In this document: piece after piece, positions 32,986 to 44,565 of the stretch | Layout of the letters: each line of letters begins with the position of its first letter | How positions within the stretch are numbered: the stretch's first letter is position 1 | DNA from: Cephalotus follicularis | Lineage: Eukaryota > Streptophyta > Magnoliopsida > Oxalidales > Cephalotaceae | Assembly (NCBI GenBank): GCA_001972305.1 | Contig: BDDD01002131.1 | Location: forward strand, 86,623-150,622 | Length of the DNA: 64,000 nt | Reading direction: 5' to 3' | Position numbers and translations under genes: made by a program | The notes under the pieces: model-generated | What the model was told of the DNA's origin: nothing | The model's input: only the letters and a program-made list of their open reading frames with translations | Database searches by the model: none

Positions 32986-33513
32986 TTCGTTCTCACCCAG
33001 ACAGAGGTTCCAGAGTCTACTTCTGTTGTGGGAGGTACTGTGTATGTTTATGGTTTCTCTGCCAGAGCTTTGATGAATTCAGGAGCGTCACATTCTTTCA
33101 TTGCTTCCCGTTTTGCATCATGTTTGGATGTGTATCATGTTTGCATGCCTTTTGTTCTTGATGTAAGCACACCTTCTGGAGGTTCTTTGTGTGCAGACTC
33201 GGTGTACCGAGGTTGTGAGCTTTCTGTTGTAGGTGTTTTGTTGTGTGCAGACTTGATCGTGCTACCCCTTTATGACTTTGATGTTATCTTGGGTATGGAC
33301 TGGTTGTCAGCCTACCGTTCACAACCGGACTGTTACAACAACATGGTGGATCTTTGCTTGCCTGATGAGACTACTTTTCAGTTCCAGGGAGACAGAGGAT
33401 TCTCGATGCCGATTATATCTTTTATTCGTGCATCAAGGTATCTGGAAAAAGGGTGCGAAGGATTCCTTGCGCATGTGGTTGATAAAAGGAAGGAGAAAGG
33501 CAAGAGTCTGGAG
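32986..33513 (+). pseudogene. Protease region of element B with Asp-to-Asn active site
   Basis: The retropepsin-like region lies in the open gag-pol frame. Its active-site triplet reads NSG at residue 430 (AAT at 33076-33078), where element C has DSG (MDSGASHSF). Downstream are the expected [13 protein letters not shown] hydrophobic segment and linker. Aspartic proteases need this Asp, so polyprotein cleavage should fail. Confidence 0.85.
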
Positions 33514-34860
33514 GAGTTTCCTGTTGTAAGTGTGTTTCCGGACGTGTTCCCTCCAGATCTAGTATCCTTACTACCGAAGAGGAGTATGGAGTTTGTAATC
33601 GATCTGGTACCGGGTACAGCTCCTGCTTCTAAGGCGTCTTGTCGTATAGCTCCTACGGAGTTGCGAGAGTTGAAGTTGCAGTTGCAGGACTTGATCGATA
33701 AGGATTTTGTGCGACCCAGTGTTTCTCCGTGGGGTGCGCCAGTGCTTTTTGTGAAGAAGAAGGATGGGTCGATGAGGCTTTGCATCGACTACAGGATGTT
33801 GAATAAGGTGACTATCAAGAACAAATATCCTCTTCCACATATCAAGGATTTGTTTAACCAGCTGCAAGGGTCGAGGGTGTTTTCCAAACTTGATCTGAAG
33901 TCGGGTTATCACCAGCTGAGGGTGAAGGAAGGAGATGTAGAGAAGACTGCCTTCCGAACAATGTATGGTCACTATGAGTTCTTGGTATTGCCATTTGGTG
34001 TCACCAACGCACCAGCAGCGTTCATGTCCCTAATGAACGACGTGTTTCAATCGTATCTGGATCAGTTTGTGGTGGTGTTTATAGATGATATACTGGTGTT
34101 CTCAAGGAGTGAGAAAGAGCACGTCTATCATCTGAGGTTAGTTTTGCAGACTCTCCGAGAGCATAAGTTGCATGCTAAGTTTGGCAAGTGTGAGTTCTGG
34201 CTCGACCATGTGATCTTCCTGGGTTACATCGTGTCTGGAGAGGGTTTGGCGGTGGATCCGTCGAAGACCGAGGTAGTGCGGGATTGGCCGCGTCCGAGAA
34301 ATGTGACGGAGGTACGTAGTTTCCTTGGCTTGGCGGGGTACTACCGGAGGTTCATCCAAAACTTCTCAAGGATAGCTGTACCTTTGACAAGGCTGACTCA
34401 GAGGAAGACCTTGTTTGTTTGGGATGATGATTGTGAAACTAGTTTCTATGATCTGAAGCATCGGCTGATCTCCGCTCCTGTTCTGGCATTACCCGAGGGT
34501 AATGAGGGCTTTACAGTGTACAGCGATGCTTCGGGCAAGGGCTGGGTTGCGTGTTGATGCAACGAGGCAGGGTGATCGCTTATGCTTTGAGGAAGCTGAA
34601 GTCGTATGAGGAGAACTATCCGACTCATGATCTCGAGTTGGCAGCTATCATTTTTGCGCTTCAGAAATGGAGGCGTTACCTGTATGGAGCACAGTTTGAG
34701 ATCTTTACCGATCACAAGAACCTGAAGTACTTGTTTAGTTAGGATGATCTGAATATGAGGCAGCGTCGTTGGGTTGAGTTCTTTAATGACTACGACTGCA
34801 ATATTCAGTACCATCCGGGGAAGGAGAACGTTGTCGCGGATTCCCTAAGCCGAAAAGGCA
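33514..34860 (+). pseudogene. Reverse transcriptase and RNase H of element B, frameshifted
   Basis: RT is open and well preserved: [43 protein letters not shown] and the catalytic FIDD at residues 764-767. RNase H starts with VYSDASGKG, then the frame is lost near 34540 (one base missing compared with element C) and continues in the next frame ([24 protein letters not shown]), with a TAG at 34740-34742. The RNase H end (QYHPGKENVVADSLSR) follows. These enzymes would copy the RNA and degrade the template. Confidence 0.92.
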
Positions 34861-36395
34861 TGGTTGCCAATGCCATTGTGTCTCAGTGGAAATTGCTGGA
34901 GGACTTCCAGAAATGGTCGCCTTATTGCAGGGCATTGGGGTTCCTTGTTGCGAGTGTTCGTGCACAGCCAGGGCTTTTGGACCACATAAAGGATGCACAG
35001 CTGCGTGATCCTGAGTTGCTTGAGATTCGGGAGAATCTGGGTCCAGAGTCTGAGTTTCAGTTTCATGCTGATGGTGTTTTGAGGTTTAAGGGACGAGTGT
35101 GTGTTCCTTGCGATGCTTGGATAAGGAGTGAGTTGTTGAATGCAGCACATAAGTCTCAGTACAATATACATCCTGGTAGCACTAAGATGTACCAAGATCT
35201 GAAAAGGAACTACTGGTGGTCCGGCGTGAAGAGGGAGATCGTGGACTATGTCGCGAAGTGTTATACTTGCCAAGTAGTTAAGGCCAAGCATCAGAGGCCA
35301 GCAGGGTTGTTACAGCCCCTACTGATTCCAGAGTGGAAGTGGGATCATGTGACGATGGATTTTGTTTCGGGTTTTCCTTTGACTCGAAACCGCCACAACG
35401 CAGTGTGGGTGATTATGGATCGACTTATGAAGTCTGCTCACTCTTTTCCTACTCATGTTTTTTACTCTGCAAGCAAGTTGGCTCGGTTGTATGTGAAGAA
35501 GATAGTGAGACTACACGGTGTTCCTGTAAGTATAGTCTGTGACTGAGACTCGATCTTCACTTCCAACTTTTGGAAGAGGTCTCAGACAGTGTTTTGGACG
35601 AAGCTGAACCTGAGCACAGCTTTCCACCCACAGACGGATGGCCAGTCAGAGCGTACTATCCAGACCCTGAAGGATATGCTCCAAGCTTGTGTTGTTGACT
35701 TTGCTGGTACTTGGGAGGACCATATTCCTTTGATAGAGTTTTCTTATAATAACAACTATCATTCCAGTATTGGCATGGCACCGTTTGAGGCTCTGTATGG
35801 GAGGAAGTGCAGGTCCCCTATGTGTTGGGACGAGTTTGGCGAGTGACCTTTGTTGGGCTCAGACTTGGTGGAGGAGACTTCTGAGAAAGTCAAGTTCATA
35901 AAGGAGAAACTGCTTGCTGCTCAGAGCCAGTAGAAGAGCTATGTTGACAGTTTCAAGAGAAGACCTTTAACCTTTGGCGTCGGTGATCATTTGTTTTTGA
36001 AGGTTTCACCGTGGAAAGGCGTTCAGAGGTTTGGGAAAAAGGGCAAGTTAGCTCCACGCTACGTCGGTCCCTTTGAGGTTCTGGAGAGAGTTTGGGAGGT
36101 GGCTTACCAGCTTGCCTTACCTCCTGCACTGTCAGGTGTGCATGACGTCTTTCATGTATCCATGTTGAGGGGATATATCCGAGATCCTTCGCATGTTCTG
36201 GACTTTGATTCAGTTCCTGTGCCAGATGACCTATCTTGCGAGGAGTTACCTATGCGGATCCTGGATTGGAAAATGCAAGTGCTGAGGAACCGAACCATTC
36301 CTATGGTGAAGGTTCAGTGGCAGTTTCACCGTCATGAAGAAGCAACTTGGGAACGTGAAGAGGAGATGAGGGAGCGTTACTCTCACTTGTTCTAG
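34861..36395 (+). pseudogene. Integrase and chromodomain-like C-terminus of element B
   Basis: In the shifted frame: a zinc-binding region (HKSQYNIHPGS, then CYTCQVVK), a catalytic core with MDF (first Asp), SIVCD (second Asp) and [13 protein letters not shown] (Glu), and a GPY-type segment (KLAPRYVGPFEVLERV). The C-terminus is chromodomain-like (VKVQWQFHRHEEATWEREEEM), ending before the TAG at 36393. In-frame stops are at 35544 (TGA), 35844 (TGA) and 35931 (TAG). The ending is typical of Tekay/Del chromoviruses, whose chromodomain is thought to guide insertion into heterochromatin. Confidence 0.92.
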
Positions 36396-36426
36396 TACCG
36401 CCTTTATTTCGGGGACGAAATTCCTC

Positions 36427-36440
36427 GAAGGAGGGGTGGA
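36427..36440 (+). other. Polypurine tract of element B
   Basis: GAAGGAGGGGTGGA lies immediately before the 3' LTR start TGTAACGCC. Confidence 0.9.
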
Positions 36441-36582
36441 TGTAACGCCGGGGTTTTCGTTAAAGTGTAATGTTGCTTTTCCAATGTAATTTTGCACCTT
36501 GTGTTAATGGGAACCGTGTTTTTCCTCTTTTGTGTGTTGAAAGTTGCAAGAAAAGTGTGTTGGTGTGTTTTGAAGCAGGGGG

Positions 36583-36712
36583 CAGCCGACTGCCACAGGG
36601 AGGCAGCCGACTGGGCTCCCCTGGTGAAGGAACCAGCCAACTGCTGTGGGGAAGCAGCCAGCTGTGTGTGTGTCAACAGAAACAGCCGACTGCCAAGTCG
36701 AGGCAGTCGACT
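36583..36712. repeat. GTCGAC-core array 1 of element B: three 21-bp pairs
   Basis: Cores are at 36587/36608, 36638/36659 and 36687/36708. Spacing is exactly 21 bp in each pair and 28-30 bp between pairs. The array lies about 60-190 bp upstream of the TATA box. The 5' LTR keeps the same array (29925-30060) with point changes. Confidence 0.93.
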
Positions 36713-37252
36713 GCCAGGCGCCAGACAGTACTCGTGCTGACAGGCTTGGTGTGACAAAAGTGGGTGTTGGCTTTATATGGGCAGAAGACAGGGAGAGGGG
36801 CCGGGTTTCTCCATAAAAACACAAGCTTCTTCCTCCATCTTCATCCTTTTTCACAGAGAGTTCAAAGAGAGTGTGAAAGAGTGAAGAAAAGGGAGTGAAA
36901 GTGTGTGTGTGTTGTGGATCCAAGGAGCTTTCTGTTGAACCATGGACTTGGAGGCTTGGACAGTGGCAAGAACGGACCAGTGGGAGTTGCTCGACGAGTT
37001 GGGGAGTGCAAAGGTCTTGGTTTTGGACTTAAAGAGGTGGATTGCAGCTCCAAACTTGGAGTTCTAAGGTAGGGGGAAAGTCATTTTTGTGATGTTAAGT
37101 TCAGTTTTAATGTTTTCCATGATATAAAATGCATGTATGTGTTGTGTATTGAGCCTGGAATGTGTTGTTGCATAAATGTCCTGTGTTGGGATGGGTTTGG
37201 TGTGTGTTGTGGCTAGTTTTGGCTGATATTTTCTGCGTTTTTTGCAGAGTCT

Positions 37253-37560
37253 AGCCGACTGCCCGTGTTGGGCAGCCGACTGCTTAAGGGTTCCAGCCGA
37301 CTGTGCTTGAGGAGCCAGTCGACTGTCCATGTGTGTCTCTGGGAAGTGCCTGCAGAGGTTGTGTAGTCGACTGTTGTAGGTCAGCAGCCGACTGTTGAGT
37401 GTGGACAGCCGACTCTCCTGAGGGACAGCCGACTGTCGAGTGTGAGCAGCCGACTGTCGAGGGAGACAGCCGACTGATTAGTGTGGTCAACCGACTGCTA
37501 GTGTTGGGCAGCCACCTGTTTGAAGGCTAACAGCCGACTGCCAGTGAGGGACAGCTGACT
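37253..37560. repeat. 21-bp phased CAGCCGACTG array 2 of element B
   Basis: Fourteen motif copies have cores at 37256, 37277, 37298, 37320, 37368, 37389, 37410, 37430, 37451, 37471, 37492, 37513, 37535 and 37556. Spacing is 20-22 bp throughout, with one 48-bp gap. Spacers are not conserved. The array is missing from the 5' LTR. Confidence 0.95.
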
Positions 37561-38754
37561 GTTAGGGCCTGTTTTGCATTGTGAACATGTGTATGCATCG
37601 TGTATTGTGATGAACTGCTTTGTAAAGCTTTATGAACTATTTTGGGCATTGTGATTTCTGAGTTTGAACTGTTATATCACCTTTCTGGAAGTGCATTGTA
37701 GTTTAATGTAAATCATTACTTTACACGAAAATGTATGTTTTGACAAAATATATATTTTCGAATCGTGAAAATGACTTCCAAAAACACCGTGAACCAAGTT
37801 TTGTGATATTGAGAACCGAGAACCGTGACATCGTGAAAAGGAGCTTGTTTTCTAGTATTTTGTTTTATAAATTACTTGGAAAACTGTTTTGAGCATCGAG
37901 ATGACTGTGATTGTGATTGAGCTTGACTGTGATTGCTGATTGTGATTGTAATTGTGACCGTACTAGTTGCGTGGCGGAGATGCCAGCGATGACTAGTGGT
38001 CGGGTCGACTCAAGGGCCAGGAGTTGGCTGGGTGACTCACTGTATCGTGACCTGCTTTGTGTCGTCCGGAGTCGGGGCCGATGACGGGATGTACGACGTT
38101 GGGGCCAGGAGTTGGCGACGCTCTTTGTACCTATCGAGATTTGTGTAGTCCTTTTTGGGACGTGATTGTGAACCCGAAATGTGATATCATGTTATTGTGC
38201 ATCGTGATACTGTGACATCGTGGTTTGGCATATGTATATGTATATTTATATATATGCATCGAGATATAGTATGTCCTGTATCATGTTGCATTCATACCTT
38301 GGTTTTGTTGATCTTATGTCGCTTTTATGACTTTGGCCGAGTGAGGACAAAGGCTAACCCCCCACTGTTGCAAATTGATGCTGCGTTTTGGATATCGCCG
38401 GGCATGGCTGTATCAAACAGTGAAGTGATGGAGTTTTATGCTTTAAGTGTTTTGTAAAGTAGTGTGTAAACATGTTATACTTTGGTTCATGTACTAATGT
38501 TTAACGAGGTTGTTGTATCGACTTTTGGATCACGCTCCGTTTGTGGGCTTTTTAAACAATACTTTACTGTGGATGTTGTGGGGATCATGTGGTATGAGAC
38601 GCATGGTTCCGTTTGCCTTCAGCTTATAGTTAAATGCTTCCGCAAGTTTGATGTTTAATCAAACGTTTTAAGTTTTATCATTCTCTGTATAAGCTGGATG
38701 TTTGTTAAATTGCCATGTTGTATGTTGTTAATACAAGCGGGGTGTGAGACATAC

Positions 38755-40117
38755 TCGGCCCCGAAATCTTATAATGCCGTCAGAATGCATCTGAAAATCA
38801 GACTCAGGCTCCAGATTCTCGCGAATCTTCAGTAACTCAGGATCACGCAACTGTGCATCCTTTATATGGTCCAATAGCGCCGTTTGTGCCTGCATGCTAG
38901 CCACAAAAACAATTGGTAACTGATTAAACGGAGACTATTGTTGGAAATCCTATAGCATCTTCCACTGGGATATCATCGTGTTAGCAATCATAACCTTACA
39001 GCTTAAGGCATCTGCGACCACATTCACTTTCCCGGGATGGTACTGAATACTACAGTCATAGTCATTAAAGATCTCAACCCATCGTCGTTGTCTCATGTTC
39101 AGTGTATCTTCGCAGAAAAGATACCTCAAACTCTTGTGGTCAGTGAAAATCTCGAATTGTACCCCATATAGATAATGTCTCCATTTCTGAAGAGCAGAAA
39201 TAATCGTGGCCAATTCAAGATCATGCGTCGGGTAGTTCTCCTCATACGCAACCCAATCCCTTACCCGAAGCATCACTATAGACTGCAAAGCCCTCATTAC
39301 CCTCAGGTAACGCCAAAACAGGAGCGGAAACCAACCGATCCTTCCGATCACAAAAACTGGCTTCACATTCATCATGCCAGATAAACAAAGTCTTCTTTTG
39401 AGTAAGCTTCATCAACGGTGCAGCTATCCTCGAGAAGTTTTGAATGAACCTCCAACAATAACCTGCCAAACCAAGAAAACTACGCACCTCAGTCACATTC
39501 CTTGGTTGCGGCCAATCACGCACCACCTCTGTCTTCGACGGATCCACTGCCAAACCCTCTCCAGATACAATGTGACCAAGAAAAATCACATGATCGAGCC
39601 AGAACTCGCACTTGCCAAACTTGGCATACAACCGATGCTCCCTAAGAATCTGCAAAACTAATCTCAGATGATAGACGTGCTCCTCCTCACTCCTTGAGTA
39701 CACCAGTATGTCATCGATGAACACTACCACAAACTGATCCAGGTATAGTCGAAACACATCATTCATTAATGACATAAACGTTGACGGTGCGTTGGTGACA
39801 CCAAACGGCATTACCAAGAACTCATAATGACCATACCTAGTCCGGAAGGCAGTCTTCTCTATATCTCCTTCCTTTACTCTCAGTTGGTGATAACCCGACT
39901 TCATATCAAGTTTGGAGAACACCCTTGACCCTTGTAATTGGTCAAACCAATCTTCAATATGTGGAAGAGGATACTTATTCTTGATAGTAGCCTTATTCAA
40001 CATCATGTAGTCAATGCAAAGCCTCATCGACCCATCATTCTTTGTCACAAACAACACTGGCGTGCCCCACGGAGAAACATTGGGCCGTACAAAACCCTTA
40101 TCAATTAGGTCTTGCTG
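38755..40117 (-). pseudogene. Element C reverse transcriptase and RNase H, broken
   Basis: On the minus strand the RT is preserved ([51 protein letters not shown]). RNase H begins ([13 protein letters not shown]) and then jumps to [13 protein letters not shown]: about 53 bp present in element B are missing at 39246, with CGT at both ends of the lost piece. Later, QYHPGKVNVVADALS marks the RNase H end. A TAG for CAG precedes the RT near 40120. Element B's insertion ends the segment at 38754. Confidence 0.9.
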
Positions 40118-41102
40118 CTATAACTTCAACTCTCTCAACTCCGCAGGAGCCATTCGGTAAGGCGCCTTAGAGATAGGAGTCGTACCTAGTACTAGGTCAA
40201 TCACAAACTCCATGCTCCTCTTCGGTGGTAAAGACACCAAGTCTGCAGGGAACACATCTAGAAATTCATTCACAACCGGAACTTCCTCTAGGCTCTTACC
40301 TATCTCCTTTCTTCTATCAACCACGTGCGCCAGAAAGCCCTCACACCCTTTTTCGAGGTACCTTGATGCCCGAATAAAAGATATAATCGGCGTCGAGCAC
40401 CCTTTGTTTCCTTTGAACTGTATAGTAGTTCCATCTGGTAAGCAAAAATCCACAGTCTTGTTGTAACAGTCCATGCATGCACGGTAAGCTGACAACCAAT
40501 CCATACCAAAGATGACATCAAAATCATGTATGGGCAATACAATCAAATCTACATACACTGGAACACCTGCCATGGAAATCTCGCAACCTCTATACACTGA
40601 ATCTGTACACATGGAACCTCCAGTAGGTGTACTCACATCAAGAACGTAAGGCATGCAATCAGGAAACACATTTAAACATGATGAAAAACAGGATGCAATA
40701 AAAGAATGCGATGCTCCCGAGTCCATCGACACTCTAGCAGAAAAGCCGTAAACATATATAGTACCTCCCACAACAGAAGTAGACTCTGGAACCTCTGTCT
40801 GAGTGAGAATGAAAACTCTGCCTTTCATGATATCCTTACTGGTATCTCTCCGCTGTGATGGTCCAGGTGACGAACCGCTACCACTCGTTGGCCCAGTAGG
40901 TGCTGTCATCTGACCCCTCGAGCAATCCCTAGCCATGTGGCCAGACTCCCCACATCTCATACACAGCCCTTTCTTCAACCAACAGTCCTTCTGAATGTGA
41001 CCCATACGGCAGCAAGCAGAACAAGCTCCGGGCCTCGTGTTACTCCCCTGACTGGCAGACTGGTTGGATCTATTCTTATGTGTCTTTGTTGGAGAACCGC
41101 TG
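40118..41102 (-). pseudogene. Element C gag zinc knuckles and protease
   Basis: This minus-strand frame of about 295 codons starts inside gag, beside solo LTR G2. It has two intact zinc knuckles (CSACCRMGHIQKDC and CMRCGESGHMARDC), a variable linker, then the protease with an intact DSG active site (MDSGASHSF) and the YDFDV-type segment (here HDFDVIFGMDWLS). It would process the polyprotein. The upstream gag part continues at 43668 after the solo LTR. Confidence 0.9.
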
Positions 41103-41491
41103 TGTCACGCCCCCATTTTGAAAAGACGACATTTAAGCAAATAAAGGCAATTAACAAATAAATCCAGCTCATGCAAATACCATAAAATTTAACTTATAAA
41201 CAAGAGATCAGTTGTGGAAGCATAAGATTCATAAGCTGAAAACATGTAACGTGCATCCCATACTGCACGCTACCCAATACAAGTCCGTCATTGTTAAAAG
41301 CCCACAAAACGGAGCGTGATCACAGTACAATATTAAATCCCATCATTAACAAAACCATAAGAACGGTACATCAGTAGTCCTTAAACAAAACCCGGTTTAT
41401 TACAAAACATGAGAAATGTAAAACCAAGAACAAAACAACATAACATCTTGTTCCTTCGTCCATGCCAGTCTAACCGGTCCACTGTATCAAT

Positions 41492-42851
41492 CTGTAAAGC
41501 AGGGGGTTAGCCTTTGTCCTCACTCGGCTAAGTCATAAAAGTAGCTCGGGATCAACATTAGATGCATGTCATGTAATGTATGCATAAATGATGCAGTGCA
41601 GGAAATACCAGTTTATATATATATGAGAAATATATATATTTTAGCAGTACAGTAATATAATAGTGGGTACATATATAAGAAAATATATGTTTGCAGGAAC
41701 AGTACAGTTGTAACCCTACCAGGGTTACTTCAACAGGCACAGTAACGTCCGAAAAGGACCAACATGCAGTATAGTATGTCTATAAAGGACCACAACAGTC
41801 AGGCAGTATATGTAACGCCGCCAACTCTTGGCCCCACGCTACACTCCCACTTCGGTCCCTACTCTAGGCAACCAAGCGAGGCAACAGTACGGTACAGTGA
41901 GTCACCCAGCCAACTCCTGCCCCCTAGGTCAACCCTACCACTAGCCGGCGTTGGCAGCCTCCGCCATGCAACAAGTGGCTCAAGCACAACCACATAGAAA
42001 TCCACAGAGCAAACAGTGAATCAAACAGTAAACAGTGCAGTGACAGTACAGTGGTGATCGTTTAGATCGACAACAGGCAGTTCATTTTCAAATATTTTTG
42101 AAAGTAATAAATATTTGAAATATGTAATTTTAGTAGTAGAAATACCTTTGAAAAAATCAGTTGTGTAAATTGCTTTACCAGTTCGTTCAAAAATACGTTA
42201 TTAACCAATACATATTTTCATACTCATAATAGCACATTTTGAGTTCACATATGCATTTCTAAACATCACAACTTTAGAAATCATAAACGATTTACAAACA
42301 GTAACTAAACAGGCAGTAAAGAGTGTATATGCAATACATACAAATGCTCTAATGCATCCTAAGCGAAATCGGGATCGTCGGGTATCAAAACCGTAAATCT
42401 GTCCAACAAGACTCTAAAGCGTCGGTGTTTATTCCTTAGGCGTCGACGCTTATGTGCCTTAAGCGTCGATGTTCAGTCCCATGGCGTCAGCGCTTTCAGT
42501 GTCTGGGCGTCGATATCTCTTCCCTCTAGGCGTCGACGTTTAACGCTTTCAACATATGAAATGCAGTTCAAAGAACGAAGCGTCGACGCTTACCAAAGGC
42601 GTCGACGGTTTCGTGCAGGGGTCATCTTCTTCCTCTCAAGATGACCAAACAGTAACATTCCCATAACAGTAACATGCAATCAACATGTAAAAAGCCCAGA
42701 AAATGACCATGCAATATCATATGACACATCCAGTACCAGGTAGCATCATTTCAGTGACTAAAAACGGATCATCAAGCTATGAAATTCATGCATAAACATC
42801 ACTGAACAACACCAAGTATTGAACACAAAATACAATTATGGCTTCCCCTAC
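41492..42851 (-). other. Putative leader intron in solo LTR G2
   Basis: The minus-strand donor CCAGAG/GTAGGGGAAG (GT at 42851-42850) and acceptor CTGCTTTACAG/ATTGAT (AG at 41493-41492) correspond to the sites in G1. Confidence 0.45.
42412..42612. repeat. GTCGAC-core array 2 of solo LTR G2
   Basis: About eight copies (GCGTCGGTG, GCGTCGACGC, GCGTCGATG, GCGTCAGCGC, GCGTCGACGG and others) lie in the position of the 3470-3792 array of G1, fewer in number. Pairs at about 20-22 bp are visible, for example 42422/42443 and 42584/42603. Confidence 0.75.
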
Positions 42852-43667
42852 CTCTGGCATCAAGTTAGAAGCCGAAAGTCCACCTCTTTTAGTATCCAAC
42901 CAGTCACTTTGAGCTCCCAGGTACGGTTTGAAAGTTCCCAGTAGTTGGTGTGCAAGCTCCAAGCTTCCTTTGCTAAACAATGGTGGTAAAGCTTCCTCTC
43001 TCACGTTCTCCTGCTCTCTTTTGTCACTCACAGTGTCACTGACCCTCTAGCTTTCTGTAACAAATGAGAGGGGTGAGAGGAGTCGACTTTTTATGCAGAT
43101 TTCGTTGTGTCTTCTCTGCATGCTCTCCCAACTTCTTTTCCTCCCTCAACTGGCAGCCTGGTGCAACAAGTGCCCAAACCTCCCCTTTCACAGGCAATGC
43201 ACTCAGAGGTTGTCCCTCTGTCCCATTCCCTTTTGTTGTAGGTAATCCTGGCATTAAGGGCATGCATGCCACGTTCTTAAAGCGCTTGCTACGATGCTTG
43301 AAAAGTGTCACGAAATCACTTCCCTGTGACACGTCCATCTGCTATTATGTGTATGCAGAACACGCCGCAAAGTATCGACGTTTACATGCAGGCGTCAGCG
43401 CTTATGTGTTTGAATTTAAGCGCGCGTTCCAACGGCTTAAGCGTCGAAGCTCTAAACCCAGGTGTCAGCGTTTTAACCTCAAAACTGTACCGTTTTTTAT
43501 TTAATCTTACTTCCTTAACATTTCTTTAGCATTCTTTCTCCAAATTGACATTACAAGGGTTTGGAAAACACCATCAAAGTCAGAGGAATCCATCATTTAT
43601 TAATTCCACAATTAAAAGTACACTTATATTGTGAAATTACAACACATATAAAATTCCAGGCGTTACA

Positions 43668-44565
43668 CGCTGCCCTGCCATTTCGATGATGCTGGCCTAG
43701 ACTGAGTAGATGTCTGTTTATTCTGCTGTGCTCAGGCTCTCTCGGCCCGGTCTTCACTCGATATGCTCTCCAACAATCTTGCCTTCTGGGTGACCTCCAC
43801 AAAGGTACCCAACTCCATAGCTCTAATCCGAGACCGAAGATTCGGTCGTAAGCCCCTCAGAAACCTTCGGATCTTTTTCTCCTCATCTGCCACTAGATGG
43901 GCTGAATGCCCAGCTAGCTCAACAAATCTGGCCTGATACTCGACCACAGTCATGTCACCCTGACGCAGCTCCAAGAGCTCCGTCTCTCTCCGCTCACGCT
44001 CTATGCGTGGCACATAAGTCTCCAGGAACTCCTCTGAAACCCTTCCCAAGTACTAGCAACTCCAGTGGCTTCCCATTTAGCTTTGACCATCTCCCACCAG
44101 TGAGTGGCCTCACCCCACAGTCGGTACACAGCAAATCTCAGTTTCTATCTGTCAGTGCATTCCATCACCTCGAAGATCTTCTCTAGATCATGTAACCACC
44201 TCTCAGAAATAGTGGCTTCAAGCTCCCCTTTGAAACTGGGAGGATTCTGTCTCATGAACTTCTCAAGATTCCTTCCAAACCGATTACCGTCATCATGTAC
44301 GCCCTGAGCATGAGCCATCTGTTGAGGCTGAGCTTGAGCATACAATCTCCGCATCTCCTCCATGTTCACTGCATTAGCGGCCATCTGTTGCTGATTAGCA
44401 GCTATCTGCTGTTGGATGTAGTTAGCGATGCGGTCCATCGGATCTCTCACATTAGGCACTGCCCCCGGTACATTCATATTAGCAGCCCCCCTGAGGAACA
44501 TTCACATTCTCGGGAACCTCTTCGTCGGACACCCTACGCCTTCCGCGTCTTCTCCGACCGTCCAT
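43668..44565 (-). pseudogene. gag: Element C gag N-terminal part
   Basis: The minus-strand ATG at 44565 (MDGRRRRGRRR) follows TTTTTATAG/GAACAAT. A frameshift near 44500, a TAG near 44145 and another frameshift near 44050 break it. The gag domain is still clear: [27 protein letters not shown] and [19 protein letters not shown]. It ends at solo LTR G2; the zinc knuckles lie beyond it at 40900-41050. Confidence 0.9.

Larger units (their letters stand above)
29783..38749 (+). mobile_element. Element B: complete-length Ty3/gypsy (Tekay-like) element
   Basis: This 8.97-kb element contains a 5' LTR (29783-31679), tRNA-iMet primer site (31684-31695), one long gag-pol frame (31789-36395), polypurine tract (36427-36440) and 3' LTR (36441-38749). 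The 3' LTR ends GTGTGAGA where the 5' copy has GTGTGACA. It inserted in the integrase gene of element C in opposite orientation. It is the best preserved element here but still carries a frameshift, four stops and altered catalytic residues, so it is not autonomous now. Confidence 0.95.
36441..38749 (+). mobile_element. 3' LTR of element B
   Basis: This 2309-bp LTR has array 1 (36583-36712), TATA (36771), the conserved exon block and donor CTAAG/GTAGGG (37068/37069), the full array 2 (37253-37560), the AGGCTAACCCCC block and ATGCTTCCGCA (38633). The ends are TGTAACG...GTGTGAGA. Confidence 0.95.
29778..38754. repeat. Target site duplication of element B (CATAG / CATAC)
   Basis: CATAG at 29778-29782 and CATAC at 38750-38754 flank element B with one mismatch. 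The host sequence (C integrase) joins correctly across them. Confidence 0.8.
41103..43667 (-). mobile_element. Solo LTR G2 (same family as G1)
   Basis: This 2565-bp LTR has TGTCACGCCC...GGCGTTACA ends. It matches G1 across most of its length, for example GGTTAGCCTTTGTCCTCACT (41504 and 2563) and the donor block at 42850. GTCGAC arrays are at 42415-42610 and 43370-43475. No internal sequence remains. It lies in the gag of element C. Confidence 0.95.
41098..43672. repeat. Target site duplication CGCTG around solo LTR G2
   Basis: CGCTG at 41098-41102 and 43668-43672 is a perfect match. The C gag sequence rejoins across it (GGCAGGGCAG on one side, GGTTCTCC on the other), as in element B. Confidence 0.95.

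Noticed and set aside
31789-36395. Element B as an intact autonomous retrotransposon
   Set aside because: It has a frameshift near 34540, stops at 34740, 35544, 35844 and 35931, an altered protease active site and two lost zinc ligands.
37253-37560. CRISPR-like array (short repeats at regular intervals)
   Set aside because: Motifs are only about 10 bp, spacers about 11 bp, the context is a plant LTR, and no cas gene exists. It is a phased binding-site-like array.
43064-43504. 146-codon plus-strand frame in solo LTR G2
   Set aside because: It is antisense within an LTR, is not preserved in solo LTR G1 and shows no domain.
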